Shown: positions 25,713-33,564 of the stretch, in pieces
How positions within the stretch are numbered: the first letter of the stretch is position 1
How the letters are laid out: the number at the start of each line of letters is the position of its first letter
Assembly (NCBI GenBank): GCA_044432925.1
Contig: JAWXUE010000010.1
Span: 1-41,816, forward strand
From: JAWXUE01 sp044432925
GTDB taxonomy: Bacteria; Bacillota_I; Bacilli_A; Acholeplasmatales; Anaeroplasmataceae
DNA: 41,816 bases
Reading direction: 5' to 3'
Made by a program: the position numbers and the translations under genes
Notes under the pieces: model-generated
Database searches by the model: none
What the model saw: the letters and a program-made list of their open reading frames with translations, nothing else
What the model was told of the DNA's origin: nothing

Positions 25713-27989
25713 TTACTCCGCGCATTTAAGTGCTTCTACCATATTAATGTATTTATTCTTTCTAGCTACAATCATTGAGACAATTAATGAAACTCCAAGA
25801 TTTAATAAAATACTTAACACATACGTATGCGTTTTGATTGTTAAAATCATTTCATATTCACTAGACATTGCATTAAGTAAATAAGTTAACGCCCAATAAC
25901 CTAATGGAATACCTATAATAATCCCAACTATTGATAGCCAGATATTTTGTGTTATTAACAATTGTGATATTTTTTTATCTTTAAATCCTAATACTTTAAG
26001 AGTTGCCATTTCACGATATCTCTCCGAATAACCTATAACACCTAAATTATATAATACAACTAAGCATAAAATTAATCCTATAATTACAAACATTGCAATC
26101 ATAATACGCATTATCTCTAACAAAGTATCAAAGGAACTTACTAAACTCTTTTTAGATTGTATTGATTTTATACCTTCCTGTAATAATACATCTTTATTTG
26201 TATATATTGAATCAATAGAATAGTTTAATTCTAATGTGTTCGCATACTCTTGTGTTATTACAATGTTCTCAGACAAAGAACTTAATATACCTGTAATAGT
26301 TATGGTATATGTTTTATTAGTTCCATATAATACTACATCTATATTATCACCAATTTTAAGATTTAATTCATTTGATAATCTTGTGCAAATATATGCACCT
26401 TGATCCTTTAAACTTGTATAATTTCCGTCACTATTAATAAACTTAATGTAATCATTTTTGATATTATAAATATCTAAAAATAAATTTTTCTCATCAATTT
26501 TAACCCCAACACTTGAACTTGTATCAGCATCATATAATTTTATTAACTCATCAATTTTTGTTTGTGATACATCATCACTTAAATTTACTTTATAATTGTA
26601 ATTTAATGCACCATCATAAGATTTTTCAACAAAGTTATTCATAGTATCATTCATTCCTAAGGAAGCAATTAAAATAATCATACATCCTATAACACCAAGT
26701 ACACTCATAATTGTTCTAACCTTATTTTGTAATATATCACGTACATTCCAACGTGTGGCAAACGAAAGGTTTTGAAACCATTTTGTATTTTCAATTTTCA
26801 TTGATTTTATTTTGTTCTTTACACTAGGTTTTAATATTTCTAAAGAAGATTTTTTTAAAATATTGCTAATAGATAAAACTCCAACAATCAATAATATTGC
26901 TAACACAATACCTAGAACACAATAGCAAAAAATAGGCATGTGTAAATTCCAGTAAGGCATATCTAGATAAGTACTCATCGAGCCACTAGGGTTAATGATT
27001 ATATATGCTAATAGATAGCCTAATCCAACACCAAAAATAATACCAAAAACTCCAACAACCATCGCATACATAGTATAATGTGTCATTATTTTTTTATTCT
27101 TAAATCCCAATGCTTTAAGTGTTCCTATTTGAATTCTTTCTTTATTTGTAATTCTATTCATTGTTGTAATCATAGTTAAAATGGCAATGAATAGAAATAA
27201 CACAGGTAAAATACTTCCCATTATTTTACCCTCTTCAATTTCTCCGCTACTCCCCACATAAGAAACAACATCATTTTTGGAGATAATAGTTGAATTGCTA
27301 TTTAAAACATTATCAATTTTAGTTTTAAACTCACTTGCTTCATCATCAGATATAACATGAATTTGTGTAAAAAAATCATCTTTCAATATATCTTTTAATA
27401 CACTAGGCGAAATATATGCATACCCAAAATTAAAATAATCAGGCATTATTTGTGTTTCGTCTTGTATAAAAATCATATGTTCACTAGATTGAATTAACCC
27501 TTTAACTACAATGTTTATTATAATTCCATTATATGTGAATTGAATTTCATCTCCTAGATTTACTCCATTAGAAATTGCATACTTTTCAGAAATCCATAGA
27601 CCTTCTGATTCCGAATTATATTCTTCACCACTTTTATGTATAAACCCAGATACGTTTATATTTTCTACGGATATTAACGAGATCGTATCATTTAAAGTAT
27701 CAACACCATTTTGCACCTCAGCATTAAATGTCATATATCTCGTCACATAATCTAATCCATATATATCACTTATTTTTGAAACATCACTACTAGAAAACCC
27801 ATCTTGTGAGATGATTCTATAATCCGAAAAACCTGTCTCTTCAAAAAAAGTTTCAACATTTTTTTCAATTGAATACCATTCGACATTAAACCCAACAAAT
27901 ATCCCTACACCTAAAGCAGTCATTATAAACATTGATATAAATTGTGCTTTATATTTCCACAGCGTTCTAAATAATTTTCTTATTAACAA
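25713..27989 (-). CDS. FtsX-like ABC permease, two-repeat type
   Basis: A permease of about 758 residues with two FtsX/MacB-type halves. Each half begins with a helix, has a large extracellular loop and ends in three helices (for example VLFLFIAILTMITTM and IIGLILCLVVLYNLGVIGY). ERIQIGTLKALGFKNKKI and EMATLKVLGFKDKKI are the coupling segments of the two halves. Its ATPase is the separate gene just upstream. The start is taken as TTG at 27989 because GGTGGTGA lies five bases before it, the same spacing as at other genes here. An upstream TTG at 28013 would overlap the ATPase gene and lacks a ribosome site. Such transporters export peptides, lipids or drugs, or transmit force to envelope partners. 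The substrate is unknown. It is repressor-controlled together with the ATPase. Confidence 0.88.
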   Translation of the reverse strand: MLIRKLFRTLWKYKAQFISMFIMTALGVGIFVGFNVEWYSIEKNVETFFEETGFSDYRIISQDGFSSSDVSKISDIYGLDYVTRYMTFNAEVQNGVDTLNDTISLISVENINVSGFIHKSGEEYNSESEGLWISEKYAISNGVNLGDEIQFTYNGIIINIVVKGLIQSSEHMIFIQDETQIMPDYFNFGYAYISPSVLKDILKDDFFTQIHVISDDEASEFKTKIDNVLNSNSTIISKNDVVSYVGSSGEIEEGKIMGSILPVLFLFIAILTMITTMNRITNKERIQIGTLKALGFKNKKIMTHYTMYAMVVGVFGIIFGVGLGYLLAYIIINPSGSMSTYLDMPYWNLHMPIFCYCVLGIVLAILLIVGVLSISNILKKSSLEILKPSVKNKIKSMKIENTKWFQNLSFATRWNVRDILQNKVRTIMSVLGVIGCMIILIASLGMNDTMNNFVEKSYDGALNYNYKVNLSDDVSQTKIDELIKLYDADTSSSVGVKIDEKNLFLDIYNIKNDYIKFINSDGNYTSLKDQGAYICTRLSNELNLKIGDNIDVVLYGTNKTYTITITGILSSLSENIVITQEYANTLELNYSIDSIYTNKDVLLQEGIKSIQSKKSLVSSFDTLLEIMRIMIAMFVIIGLILCLVVLYNLGVIGYSERYREMATLKVLGFKDKKISQLLITQNIWLSIVGIIIGIPLGYWALTYLLNAMSSEYEMILTIKTHTYVLSILLNLGVSLIVSMIVARKNKYINMVEALKCAE

Positions 27990-28002
27990 ATTGCTCACCA
28001 CC

Positions 28003-28704
28003 CTACAATTCAATGTCTGCTATTGAAGCAGGATTATCTTGGATTACATAAGAATTAATATTACCGTTTTTAACATTAATAACAACATCAGCAATTGAAG
28101 CAATATTTTGATTATGCGTAACAACTACAATAGTTTTTTTATGTTCTTTTGACAAATTCAACAACAACTTTAAAACAATTTCACCAGTTTTTGAATCTAG
28201 TGCTCCTGTAGGTTCATCACACAATAAAATTTTAGGATTTTTAGCTATAGCTCTTGCTATAGAAACACGTTGTTGCTCTCCTCCTGATAATTCTGTTGGG
28301 AATTTTTTTAATTGATTCGATAATCCTACTTCTTCTAATGCTTTTGTTGCACTAATTGCATCTTTTGTATTTTCATGAACTAACTTAACATTTTCATATA
28401 CCGTCAAAGCTTCTATTAAATTATAAAATTGGAATATAAATCCTACTTTACTAGCACGATAATCAGCAAGTTCGTTATTTGACAATGTTGCTATATCTTT
28501 TCCTTCAACAAAAATATTTCCACTAGTTGGGGAATCTAATCCTCCTAGCATATTTAATAATGTTGACTTACCAGCACCAGAAGGTCCTAATATAACAACA
28601 AAACTTCCTTCATCTAACTTTAAATTAACATTATCTAATGCTTTGTATTTTGTACTACCTGTAACATAAACTCTACTAACATCCTTAAACTCTACTATAC
28701 TCAT
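28003..28704 (-). CDS. ABC transporter ATP-binding protein (MacB/LolD class)
   Basis: A 233-residue stand-alone ABC ATPase partnering the permease that follows at once. It has Walker A LGPSGAGKST, the Q-loop region FIFQFYNL, signature LSGGEQQR, Walker B ILLCDEPTGALD and switch VVTHNQ, all intact. Sequence style places it with MacB/LolD/FtsE-type ATPases. A GGAGAG ribosome site precedes the ATG. It is the first gene of a two-gene operon whose promoter (28763-28790) carries a perfect 18-bp operator, matching the two operators of the MacB-like operon downstream. It is therefore very likely co-regulated with that operon. Confidence 0.93.
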   Translation of the reverse strand: MSIVEFKDVSRVYVTGSTKYKALDNVNLKLDEGSFVVILGPSGAGKSTLLNMLGGLDSPTSGNIFVEGKDIATLSNNELADYRASKVGFIFQFYNLIEALTVYENVKLVHENTKDAISATKALEEVGLSNQLKKFPTELSGGEQQRVSIARAIAKNPKILLCDEPTGALDSKTGEIVLKLLLNLSKEHKKTIVVVTHNQNIASIADVVINVKNGNINSYVIQDNPASIADIEL

Positions 28705-28741
28705 ACATACTCTCCATTCTAACTCTCAATTTCAGCCATTT

Positions 28742-28759
28742 AGTAAGCGGCCGCTTACT
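28742..28759. promoter_or_regulatory. Operator palindrome 3, before the ABC ATPase-permease operon
   Basis: AGTAAGCGGCCGCTTACT, a perfect 18-bp palindrome three bases downstream of the -10 box. It shares AGTAAGCG and GCTTACT with operators 1 and 2. Occupancy would cover the expected transcript start near 28756. Confidence 0.85.
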
Positions 28760-28762
28760 ATA

Positions 28763-28790
28763 AGTATATCATATATTACATTTTTAACAA
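28763..28790 (-). promoter_or_regulatory. Promoter of the ABC ATPase-permease operon
   Basis: On the minus strand TTGTTA (28785-28790), a 16-bp spacer and TATACT (28763-28768), preceded by TGA (extended -10). Operator 3 follows at once. Confidence 0.7.
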
Positions 28791-28881
28791 GTACTAATAC
28801 TTTTTACTTAAATAAATTTTATATTTTATTAAATTATTTTATAGTCATTCCGAACAATACTGATTAATTATAATGAAAATA

Positions 28882-28957
28882 AAAAAGTATTAGTATCTTA
28901 TAATTAATCTATGAACATTATCGCTCATATATATTATTACAATCACTAATACTTTTT
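28882..28957 (-). repeat. Structured intergenic repeat, copy B (terminator-like)
   Basis: 13-bp perfect arms AAAAAGTATTAGT (28882-28894) and ACTAATACTTTTT (28945-28957) enclose a conserved interior that matches copy A. A further 16-base copy of the right arm (ACTAATACTTTTTACT) lies at 28793-28808. It follows the rlmD stop by 36 bases and ends in a U run on the minus strand, so it can terminate rlmD. Confidence 0.7.
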
Positions 28958-28993
28958 ACTAAATTAATTTGTTTTATTAAAAAGTTGATATAT

Positions 28994-30322
28994 TTATTTA
29001 AGAGTCATTTTTACTAAACTTTCAGTATGATGAGAATGACTAAACATATCTACTAAATGTACTTCTTCAATATTATAAAATTCATTTAAATATTTTAAGT
29101 CTCTTGCTAAAGAAGATGGATTACATGAAATATATAATATTTTGTTTATTTTATTTTTAACAATAGTTTCTAAAAAATATTCATCACAACCTTTTCTAGG
29201 AGGATCTACTACTATTGCATTTATTGTTTTATTATTTACTAAATCAGTTATAACATCTTCACATTTACCTAATAAAAAATCTACATTATTTATATTGTTT
29301 ATAGACTTACTATTATTAGCATTATCTATAGCTTCTTTAACTACTTCAATACCATATACATGTTTACATTTTTTTGCTAAATTTAAAGTAATACTACCTA
29401 AACCACAGTAAGCATCTATTACTACATCATCTTTATTAAGTCCTAACATTTCAATTCCTTTATTATAAAGTTTAACCATTTGAGCATGATTAACTTGAAA
29501 GAAACTATTAGGATGAATATTAAATTTAATATCATTAATTTCTTCTTCAATAAATAATTCGTTTTTTAAATGAATAAATTCTTTACCTAAAACTACATTT
29601 GTTTTTTTATCATTTATATTTAAATAAACTGATTTAAAATTAAAATCTAAATCATTTAAAATATTATTAATTTTATTAGTAATATTAACTCTACTAACAA
29701 AAACAATCATAACATCATCTTTAGTATTTGTTCTTAATAAAACATGTCTTAATTCACCTGTATTATCTTCTTCATTATAAGGTAATACATTATGTATTTT
29801 TAATAACGGTAATAACTTATCAAATACTTCTTTAGAAACAGAAGGTTCAATTAAGCAGTTATCTGAAGGTATAATTTCATGAGAGTTCTCTCTATAAAAA
29901 CCTTTTATAAATGTATTATCTTTATAACCGATAGGTACTTGAATTTTATTACGATAATTAAATGTATTATCTGAAGAAATAATACTATTTACTTTAATAC
30001 CTTTTACCATTTTATTTAAAGTTGTTTCTACCATTTGTTTTTTCATTTCTATTTGGTATTTATAATCTACGTGAAGCAAATTACAACCACCACATAATTT
30101 ATAATAAGGACAAACAGGCTCTATTCTATATTTAGAAGGTTTAGTTATTTTATTTATTTTAGAAAAAGTAATATTTTTATTTGTTTTTAAAATTAAAGTT
30201 TCTATTTCTTCATATAAAATTGCTTCCTTACAAATAATAGTTTGTCCATCGTGATGAGCTATACCATTACCTAAGTAATCAATTCCATCAATTTTTATAT
30301 TTATTAAATCATTTTTTTTCAT
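28994..30322 (-). CDS. rlmD: 23S rRNA (uracil-C5)-methyltransferase, RlmD/RlmCD type
   Basis: Methylates C5 of one or more uridines in 23S rRNA using S-adenosylmethionine. It is a 442-residue member of the TrmA/RumA family. A TRAM-like N-terminal domain (about 1-60) is followed by the iron-sulfur cysteine cluster (VCPYYKLCGGCN, about 70-80, with a fourth cysteine in DNCLIEPS near 155), FFQVNHAQM, the SAM site VIDAYCGLGSITLN (about 297-310), VVDPPRKG and the catalytic cysteine in YISCNPSSLARD (near 398). In Firmicutes one such enzyme often modifies two sites (RlmCD), so the exact target is open. It overlaps the end of sdaA by 14 bases and is the last gene of the uvrB-sdaA-rlmD group. Confidence 0.9.
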   Translation of the reverse strand: MKKNDLINIKIDGIDYLGNGIAHHDGQTIICKEAILYEEIETLILKTNKNITFSKINKITKPSKYRIEPVCPYYKLCGGCNLLHVDYKYQIEMKKQMVETTLNKMVKGIKVNSIISSDNTFNYRNKIQVPIGYKDNTFIKGFYRENSHEIIPSDNCLIEPSVSKEVFDKLLPLLKIHNVLPYNEEDNTGELRHVLLRTNTKDDVMIVFVSRVNITNKINNILNDLDFNFKSVYLNINDKKTNVVLGKEFIHLKNELFIEEEINDIKFNIHPNSFFQVNHAQMVKLYNKGIEMLGLNKDDVVIDAYCGLGSITLNLAKKCKHVYGIEVVKEAIDNANNSKSINNINNVDFLLGKCEDVITDLVNNKTINAIVVDPPRKGCDEYFLETIVKNKINKILYISCNPSSLARDLKYLNEFYNIEEVHLVDMFSHSHHTESLVKMTLK

Positions 30323-31484
30323 AATGTTTAGCTAACCCCCCAATAGATGTTTCTCTATAATGTTCTGATAAATCTTTTCCTGTTTCTAACATTGTACGAC
30401 AAGCAATATCAAAAGTAATCTTATTTGTACCTTCTTGTAAAATCTTTGATAAAATAGCACAATCATATGCTTGATTAGCTGCTACAGCATTTCTTTCAAT
30501 ACAAGGAATTTGCACATATCCTAAAACAGGATCACAAGTTAAACCTAGATTATGTTCTAAAGCCATCTCTGCTGCTTGTTCTATCACATCAATATTACAA
30601 TCAAATAAATAAGTAGTTAATGCTGAAGCCATAGAACATGCTGAACCAACCTCAGCCTGACATCCAGCCTCAGCACCAGATATAGAAGCATTTTCTTTTA
30701 TTAAACAACCAAAGAATCCTGCTATTAATAAAGCTTCAATTAATTTTTGTTCACTATATTTAAATTCCTCAGATAATCCTCTTAATAAAGCAGGAATAAC
30801 TCCAGATGCTCCACATGTAGGTGCAGTTACAATAAGTCCAGCTGATGCATTCTCTTCATTAACTGCATAAGCATAAGCTAATATTTTTTCTTGCATTGTA
30901 GTTGCTTTATCAAATATTTTTTTACCTTTACGCTCAACCTTAAGTTTACCTGGTAAGACATCTGTTTTTGTTAAACCAACTTCGATACTTTTTAACATTA
31001 CTTTTTTTATTTCTTTAATATAGTTTATTATATCTTCACCTTCATATTTAATAATATAATTTAATAAACTTAAATTATTATCTTTTAAATATTGTTTAGT
31101 GTCATCTAATGTAGTTACAGGATAAATATCTAACTCTTCTTTTAAAGATTCACCTTTTATAACAACATCTCCTCCACCTACACTAACAAATGTTAATTCA
31201 CCTAAATAAACATCATTAAATAAGGCTTCTATTTTCATAGTATTAGGATGATCATAATTAGTAATATAATCAAATTTAACATTACAATTAACTAATGTTT
31301 TTTCAATGATAAAATCAGTTAAATGACCCTTACCTGTCAAAGCTAAAGAACCATATAAGTATACATTAAAGAAATTAGCATTAGGGTATTTTTCTTTAAT
31401 TATATTACAACACTTTTGTGGTCCCATAGTGTGAGATGAAGATGGTCCATTACCAATCTTATATAAATGTCTTATTGATTTCAT
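30309..31484 (-). CDS. sdaA: Iron-sulfur L-serine ammonia-lyase, single chain
   Basis: Converts L-serine to pyruvate and ammonia with a 4Fe-4S centre in the cytoplasm. The 391-residue chain fuses the beta domain (IGNGPSSSHTMGPQKC, about 10-25) to the alpha domain (TAPTCGASGVIPALL, AGCQAEVGSACSM, FDIACRTMLETG). Conserved cysteines in the last two segments are the cluster ligands. It is shorter than the E. coli SdaA of about 454 residues. The TAPTCG wording resembles the compact form common in Bacteroides and some anaerobes, rather than the split SdaAA/SdaAB of Bacillus. The gene lies 37 bases after uvrB, with a good GGAGTGA site. Pyruvate production fits a fermentative lifestyle with the glycolytic genes nearby. 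Confidence 0.92.
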   Translation of the reverse strand: MKSIRHLYKIGNGPSSSHTMGPQKCCNIIKEKYPNANFFNVYLYGSLALTGKGHLTDFIIEKTLVNCNVKFDYITNYDHPNTMKIEALFNDVYLGELTFVSVGGGDVVIKGESLKEELDIYPVTTLDDTKQYLKDNNLSLLNYIIKYEGEDIINYIKEIKKVMLKSIEVGLTKTDVLPGKLKVERKGKKIFDKATTMQEKILAYAYAVNEENASAGLIVTAPTCGASGVIPALLRGLSEEFKYSEQKLIEALLIAGFFGCLIKENASISGAEAGCQAEVGSACSMASALTTYLFDCNIDVIEQAAEMALEHNLGLTCDPVLGYVQIPCIERNAVAANQAYDCAILSKILQEGTNKITFDIACRTMLETGKDLSEHYRETSIGGLAKHYEKK

Positions 31485-31521
31485 ATAATCACTCCTTTTA
31501 AATAATGTTGTTATTAAAACA

Positions 31522-33474
31522 TTATTTCTTTTTTTTGCTTTTTGCTTTTAATTCGAAAATAACATCTCTTAATTCACTAGCTCTTTCAAAATCTAGACTC
31601 TTCGCCGCAGCAAACATTTCTTCTTCTAATTCAGAAATTGATAATTGATTATTAAGTTTCTTATTAGTTTCTTCAATAACTTCTTTTTTAAATGAGATAG
31701 CATCTCTTACTTCTTTTATAACAGTTTGTGGTGTTATATTATTTACTTTATTATATTCTGTTTGAATTTCTCTTCTTCTATTAGTTTCTTCTATAGCAAC
31801 ACTCATAGCATCAGATATTTTATCAGCATACATAATAACTAACCCATCTTGATTTCTTGCTGCTCTACCGATAGTTTGAATTAAACTTCTTTCACTACGT
31901 AGGAATCCTTGTTTATCAGCATCTAATATTGTTACTAAAGATACCTCAGGAATATCTAATCCTTCCCTTAATAAATTTATACCTATTAAAGCATCATATT
32001 TACCTAATCTTAAATCTCTAATTATTTCAATTCTTTCTAAAGACTTAATCTCTGAATGAAGATAAGCAACTTTAACACCTAAAGATTTTAAATGTTCTGC
32101 TAAGTCCTCAGACATCTTTATAGTAAGTGTTGTAACTAATACTCTTTGATTTAACTTAGTTCTTTTAACAATCTCAGCATATAAATCATCTATTTGTCCT
32201 TCAGATGGTCTTATTTCAATTACAGGGTCTAATAAACCTGTAGGTCTAATGATTTGTTGTATAACAGGTAAATCTTTATTTTTTTCATAATCTCCTGGAG
32301 TTGCTGATACATAAATAACATTATCTGTTTTTTCTTCAAATTCATGAAATTGAAGTGGTCTATTATCTAAGGCTGAAGGTAATCTAAATCCGTAATTAAC
32401 TAAATTTTCTTTTCTTGCTCTATCTCCATTATACATCCCTCTTACTTGAGGTAGTGTTACATGAGACTCATCTATTACAAGTAAATAATCATCACCTAAG
32501 AAATCAATTAAAGTATACGGAGTATCACCTTCATTTTTTAAAGTTAAATGTCTAGAATAGTTTTCTACTCCATTACAATAACCCATTTGTTCAAGCATCT
32601 CCATATCATAATTAGTTCTTTCTTTTATTCTTTGAGCTTCTATAAATTTATCTTCTTTAATAAATTTATCATATTGTGTTTTCATCTCTTCTTTTATTCT
32701 TCTTGTTGCTTCTTCCATTTTCTCTTTATCAGTAACGAAATGAGTCGCAGGGAAGATTGTAATATAATCAACATGATTAATTGCTTTACCTGTTGTAACA
32801 TCAAACTCTGAAATTTTTTCTATTTCTTCATCAAAGAATTGAACTCTAATACCTTGCTTTCTTTCATAAGAAGGGATTATTTCTAAAATATCTCCTTTAA
32901 ATCTAAAAGTGCCTCTTTTAAAATCTAATTCATTTCTATCGTATAACATATCAATTAATTTTTTTAATAATTCTTTTCTATTATGAATATTCCCTACTCT
33001 TAATAACAACATTGAATTTTTATAAGTCTCAGGATCTCCTATACCATAAATACATGATACAGAAGCAATTATAATAACATCTTTATGTTCCATTAAACTA
33101 GCAGTAGCACTATGTCTCATTTCATCAATTTCTTCATTTATTTGAGAATCTTTTTCTATATAAGTATCACTAGAAACAACATAAGCTTCTGGTTGATAAT
33201 AATCATAATAAGAAATAAAATATTCAACATGATTTTCCGGGAAAAATTGTTTGAATTCACTATATAATTGACCTGCTAATGTTTTGTTGTGAGCAAGTAT
33301 TAAAGTTGGTTTATTTATTTCTTTTATTACATTAGAAATAGTAAATGTTTTACCTGTACCTGTAGCACCTAATAACACTTGTTCTTTTTTATTATTATTA
33401 ATATTTTCTACTAATTGTTTGATTGCTTCTGGTTGATCACCAGATGGTGTGTAATTAGACACTAATTTAAACAT
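31522..33474 (-). CDS. uvrB: Excinuclease ABC subunit B
   Basis: The damage-verifying helicase-like subunit of nucleotide excision repair, which works with UvrA and UvrC (not in this window). The 650-residue chain has Walker A GATGTGKT (about 36-43), the beta-hairpin YYDYYQPEAYV, VIDESHVTLPQ, the SF2 motifs VTTLTIKMSEDLAEHL and QTIGRAARN, and a C-terminal UVR domain (LEEEMFAAAKSLDFERASELRD) for UvrC binding. The start at 33474 (MFKLVSNYTPSGDQP) is preferred over 33483 because it matches the family N-terminus and the AAAGGA site is too close to the earlier ATG. It probably leads a uvrB-sdaA-rlmD transcript. Confidence 0.97.
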   Translation of the reverse strand: MFKLVSNYTPSGDQPEAIKQLVENINNNKKEQVLLGATGTGKTFTISNVIKEINKPTLILAHNKTLAGQLYSEFKQFFPENHVEYFISYYDYYQPEAYVVSSDTYIEKDSQINEEIDEMRHSATASLMEHKDVIIIASVSCIYGIGDPETYKNSMLLLRVGNIHNRKELLKKLIDMLYDRNELDFKRGTFRFKGDILEIIPSYERKQGIRVQFFDEEIEKISEFDVTTGKAINHVDYITIFPATHFVTDKEKMEEATRRIKEEMKTQYDKFIKEDKFIEAQRIKERTNYDMEMLEQMGYCNGVENYSRHLTLKNEGDTPYTLIDFLGDDYLLVIDESHVTLPQVRGMYNGDRARKENLVNYGFRLPSALDNRPLQFHEFEEKTDNVIYVSATPGDYEKNKDLPVIQQIIRPTGLLDPVIEIRPSEGQIDDLYAEIVKRTKLNQRVLVTTLTIKMSEDLAEHLKSLGVKVAYLHSEIKSLERIEIIRDLRLGKYDALIGINLLREGLDIPEVSLVTILDADKQGFLRSERSLIQTIGRAARNQDGLVIMYADKISDAMSVAIEETNRRREIQTEYNKVNNITPQTVIKEVRDAISFKKEVIEETNKKLNNQLSISELEEEMFAAAKSLDFERASELRDVIFELKAKSKKKK

Positions 33475-33532
33475 AATTATCATTCCTTTATCTTTTATAT
33501 TATAAACTATTTTTGTTATATTATAAAGAAAA

Positions 33533-33558
33533 ATAACTATACAATTAAGTATAGTTAT
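33533..33558 (-). terminator. Hairpin terminator after the Na/Pi cotransporter-like gene
   Basis: A 10-bp perfect stem (ATAACTATAC 33533-33542 with GTATAGTTAT 33549-33558) around a six-base loop, seven bases past the stop at 33565. A U-rich tail lies on the minus strand. Confidence 0.7.
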
Positions 33559-33564
33559 AATTAT

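Noticed and set aside
31500..31527. Inverted repeat AAATAATGTT/AACATTATTT with a T run on the plus strand, looking like a plus-strand terminator
   Set aside because: No plus-strand gene reads into it. On the minus strand it overlaps the uvrB stop and is followed by the sdaA ribosome site, not a U tract. Its role, if any, is unclear.
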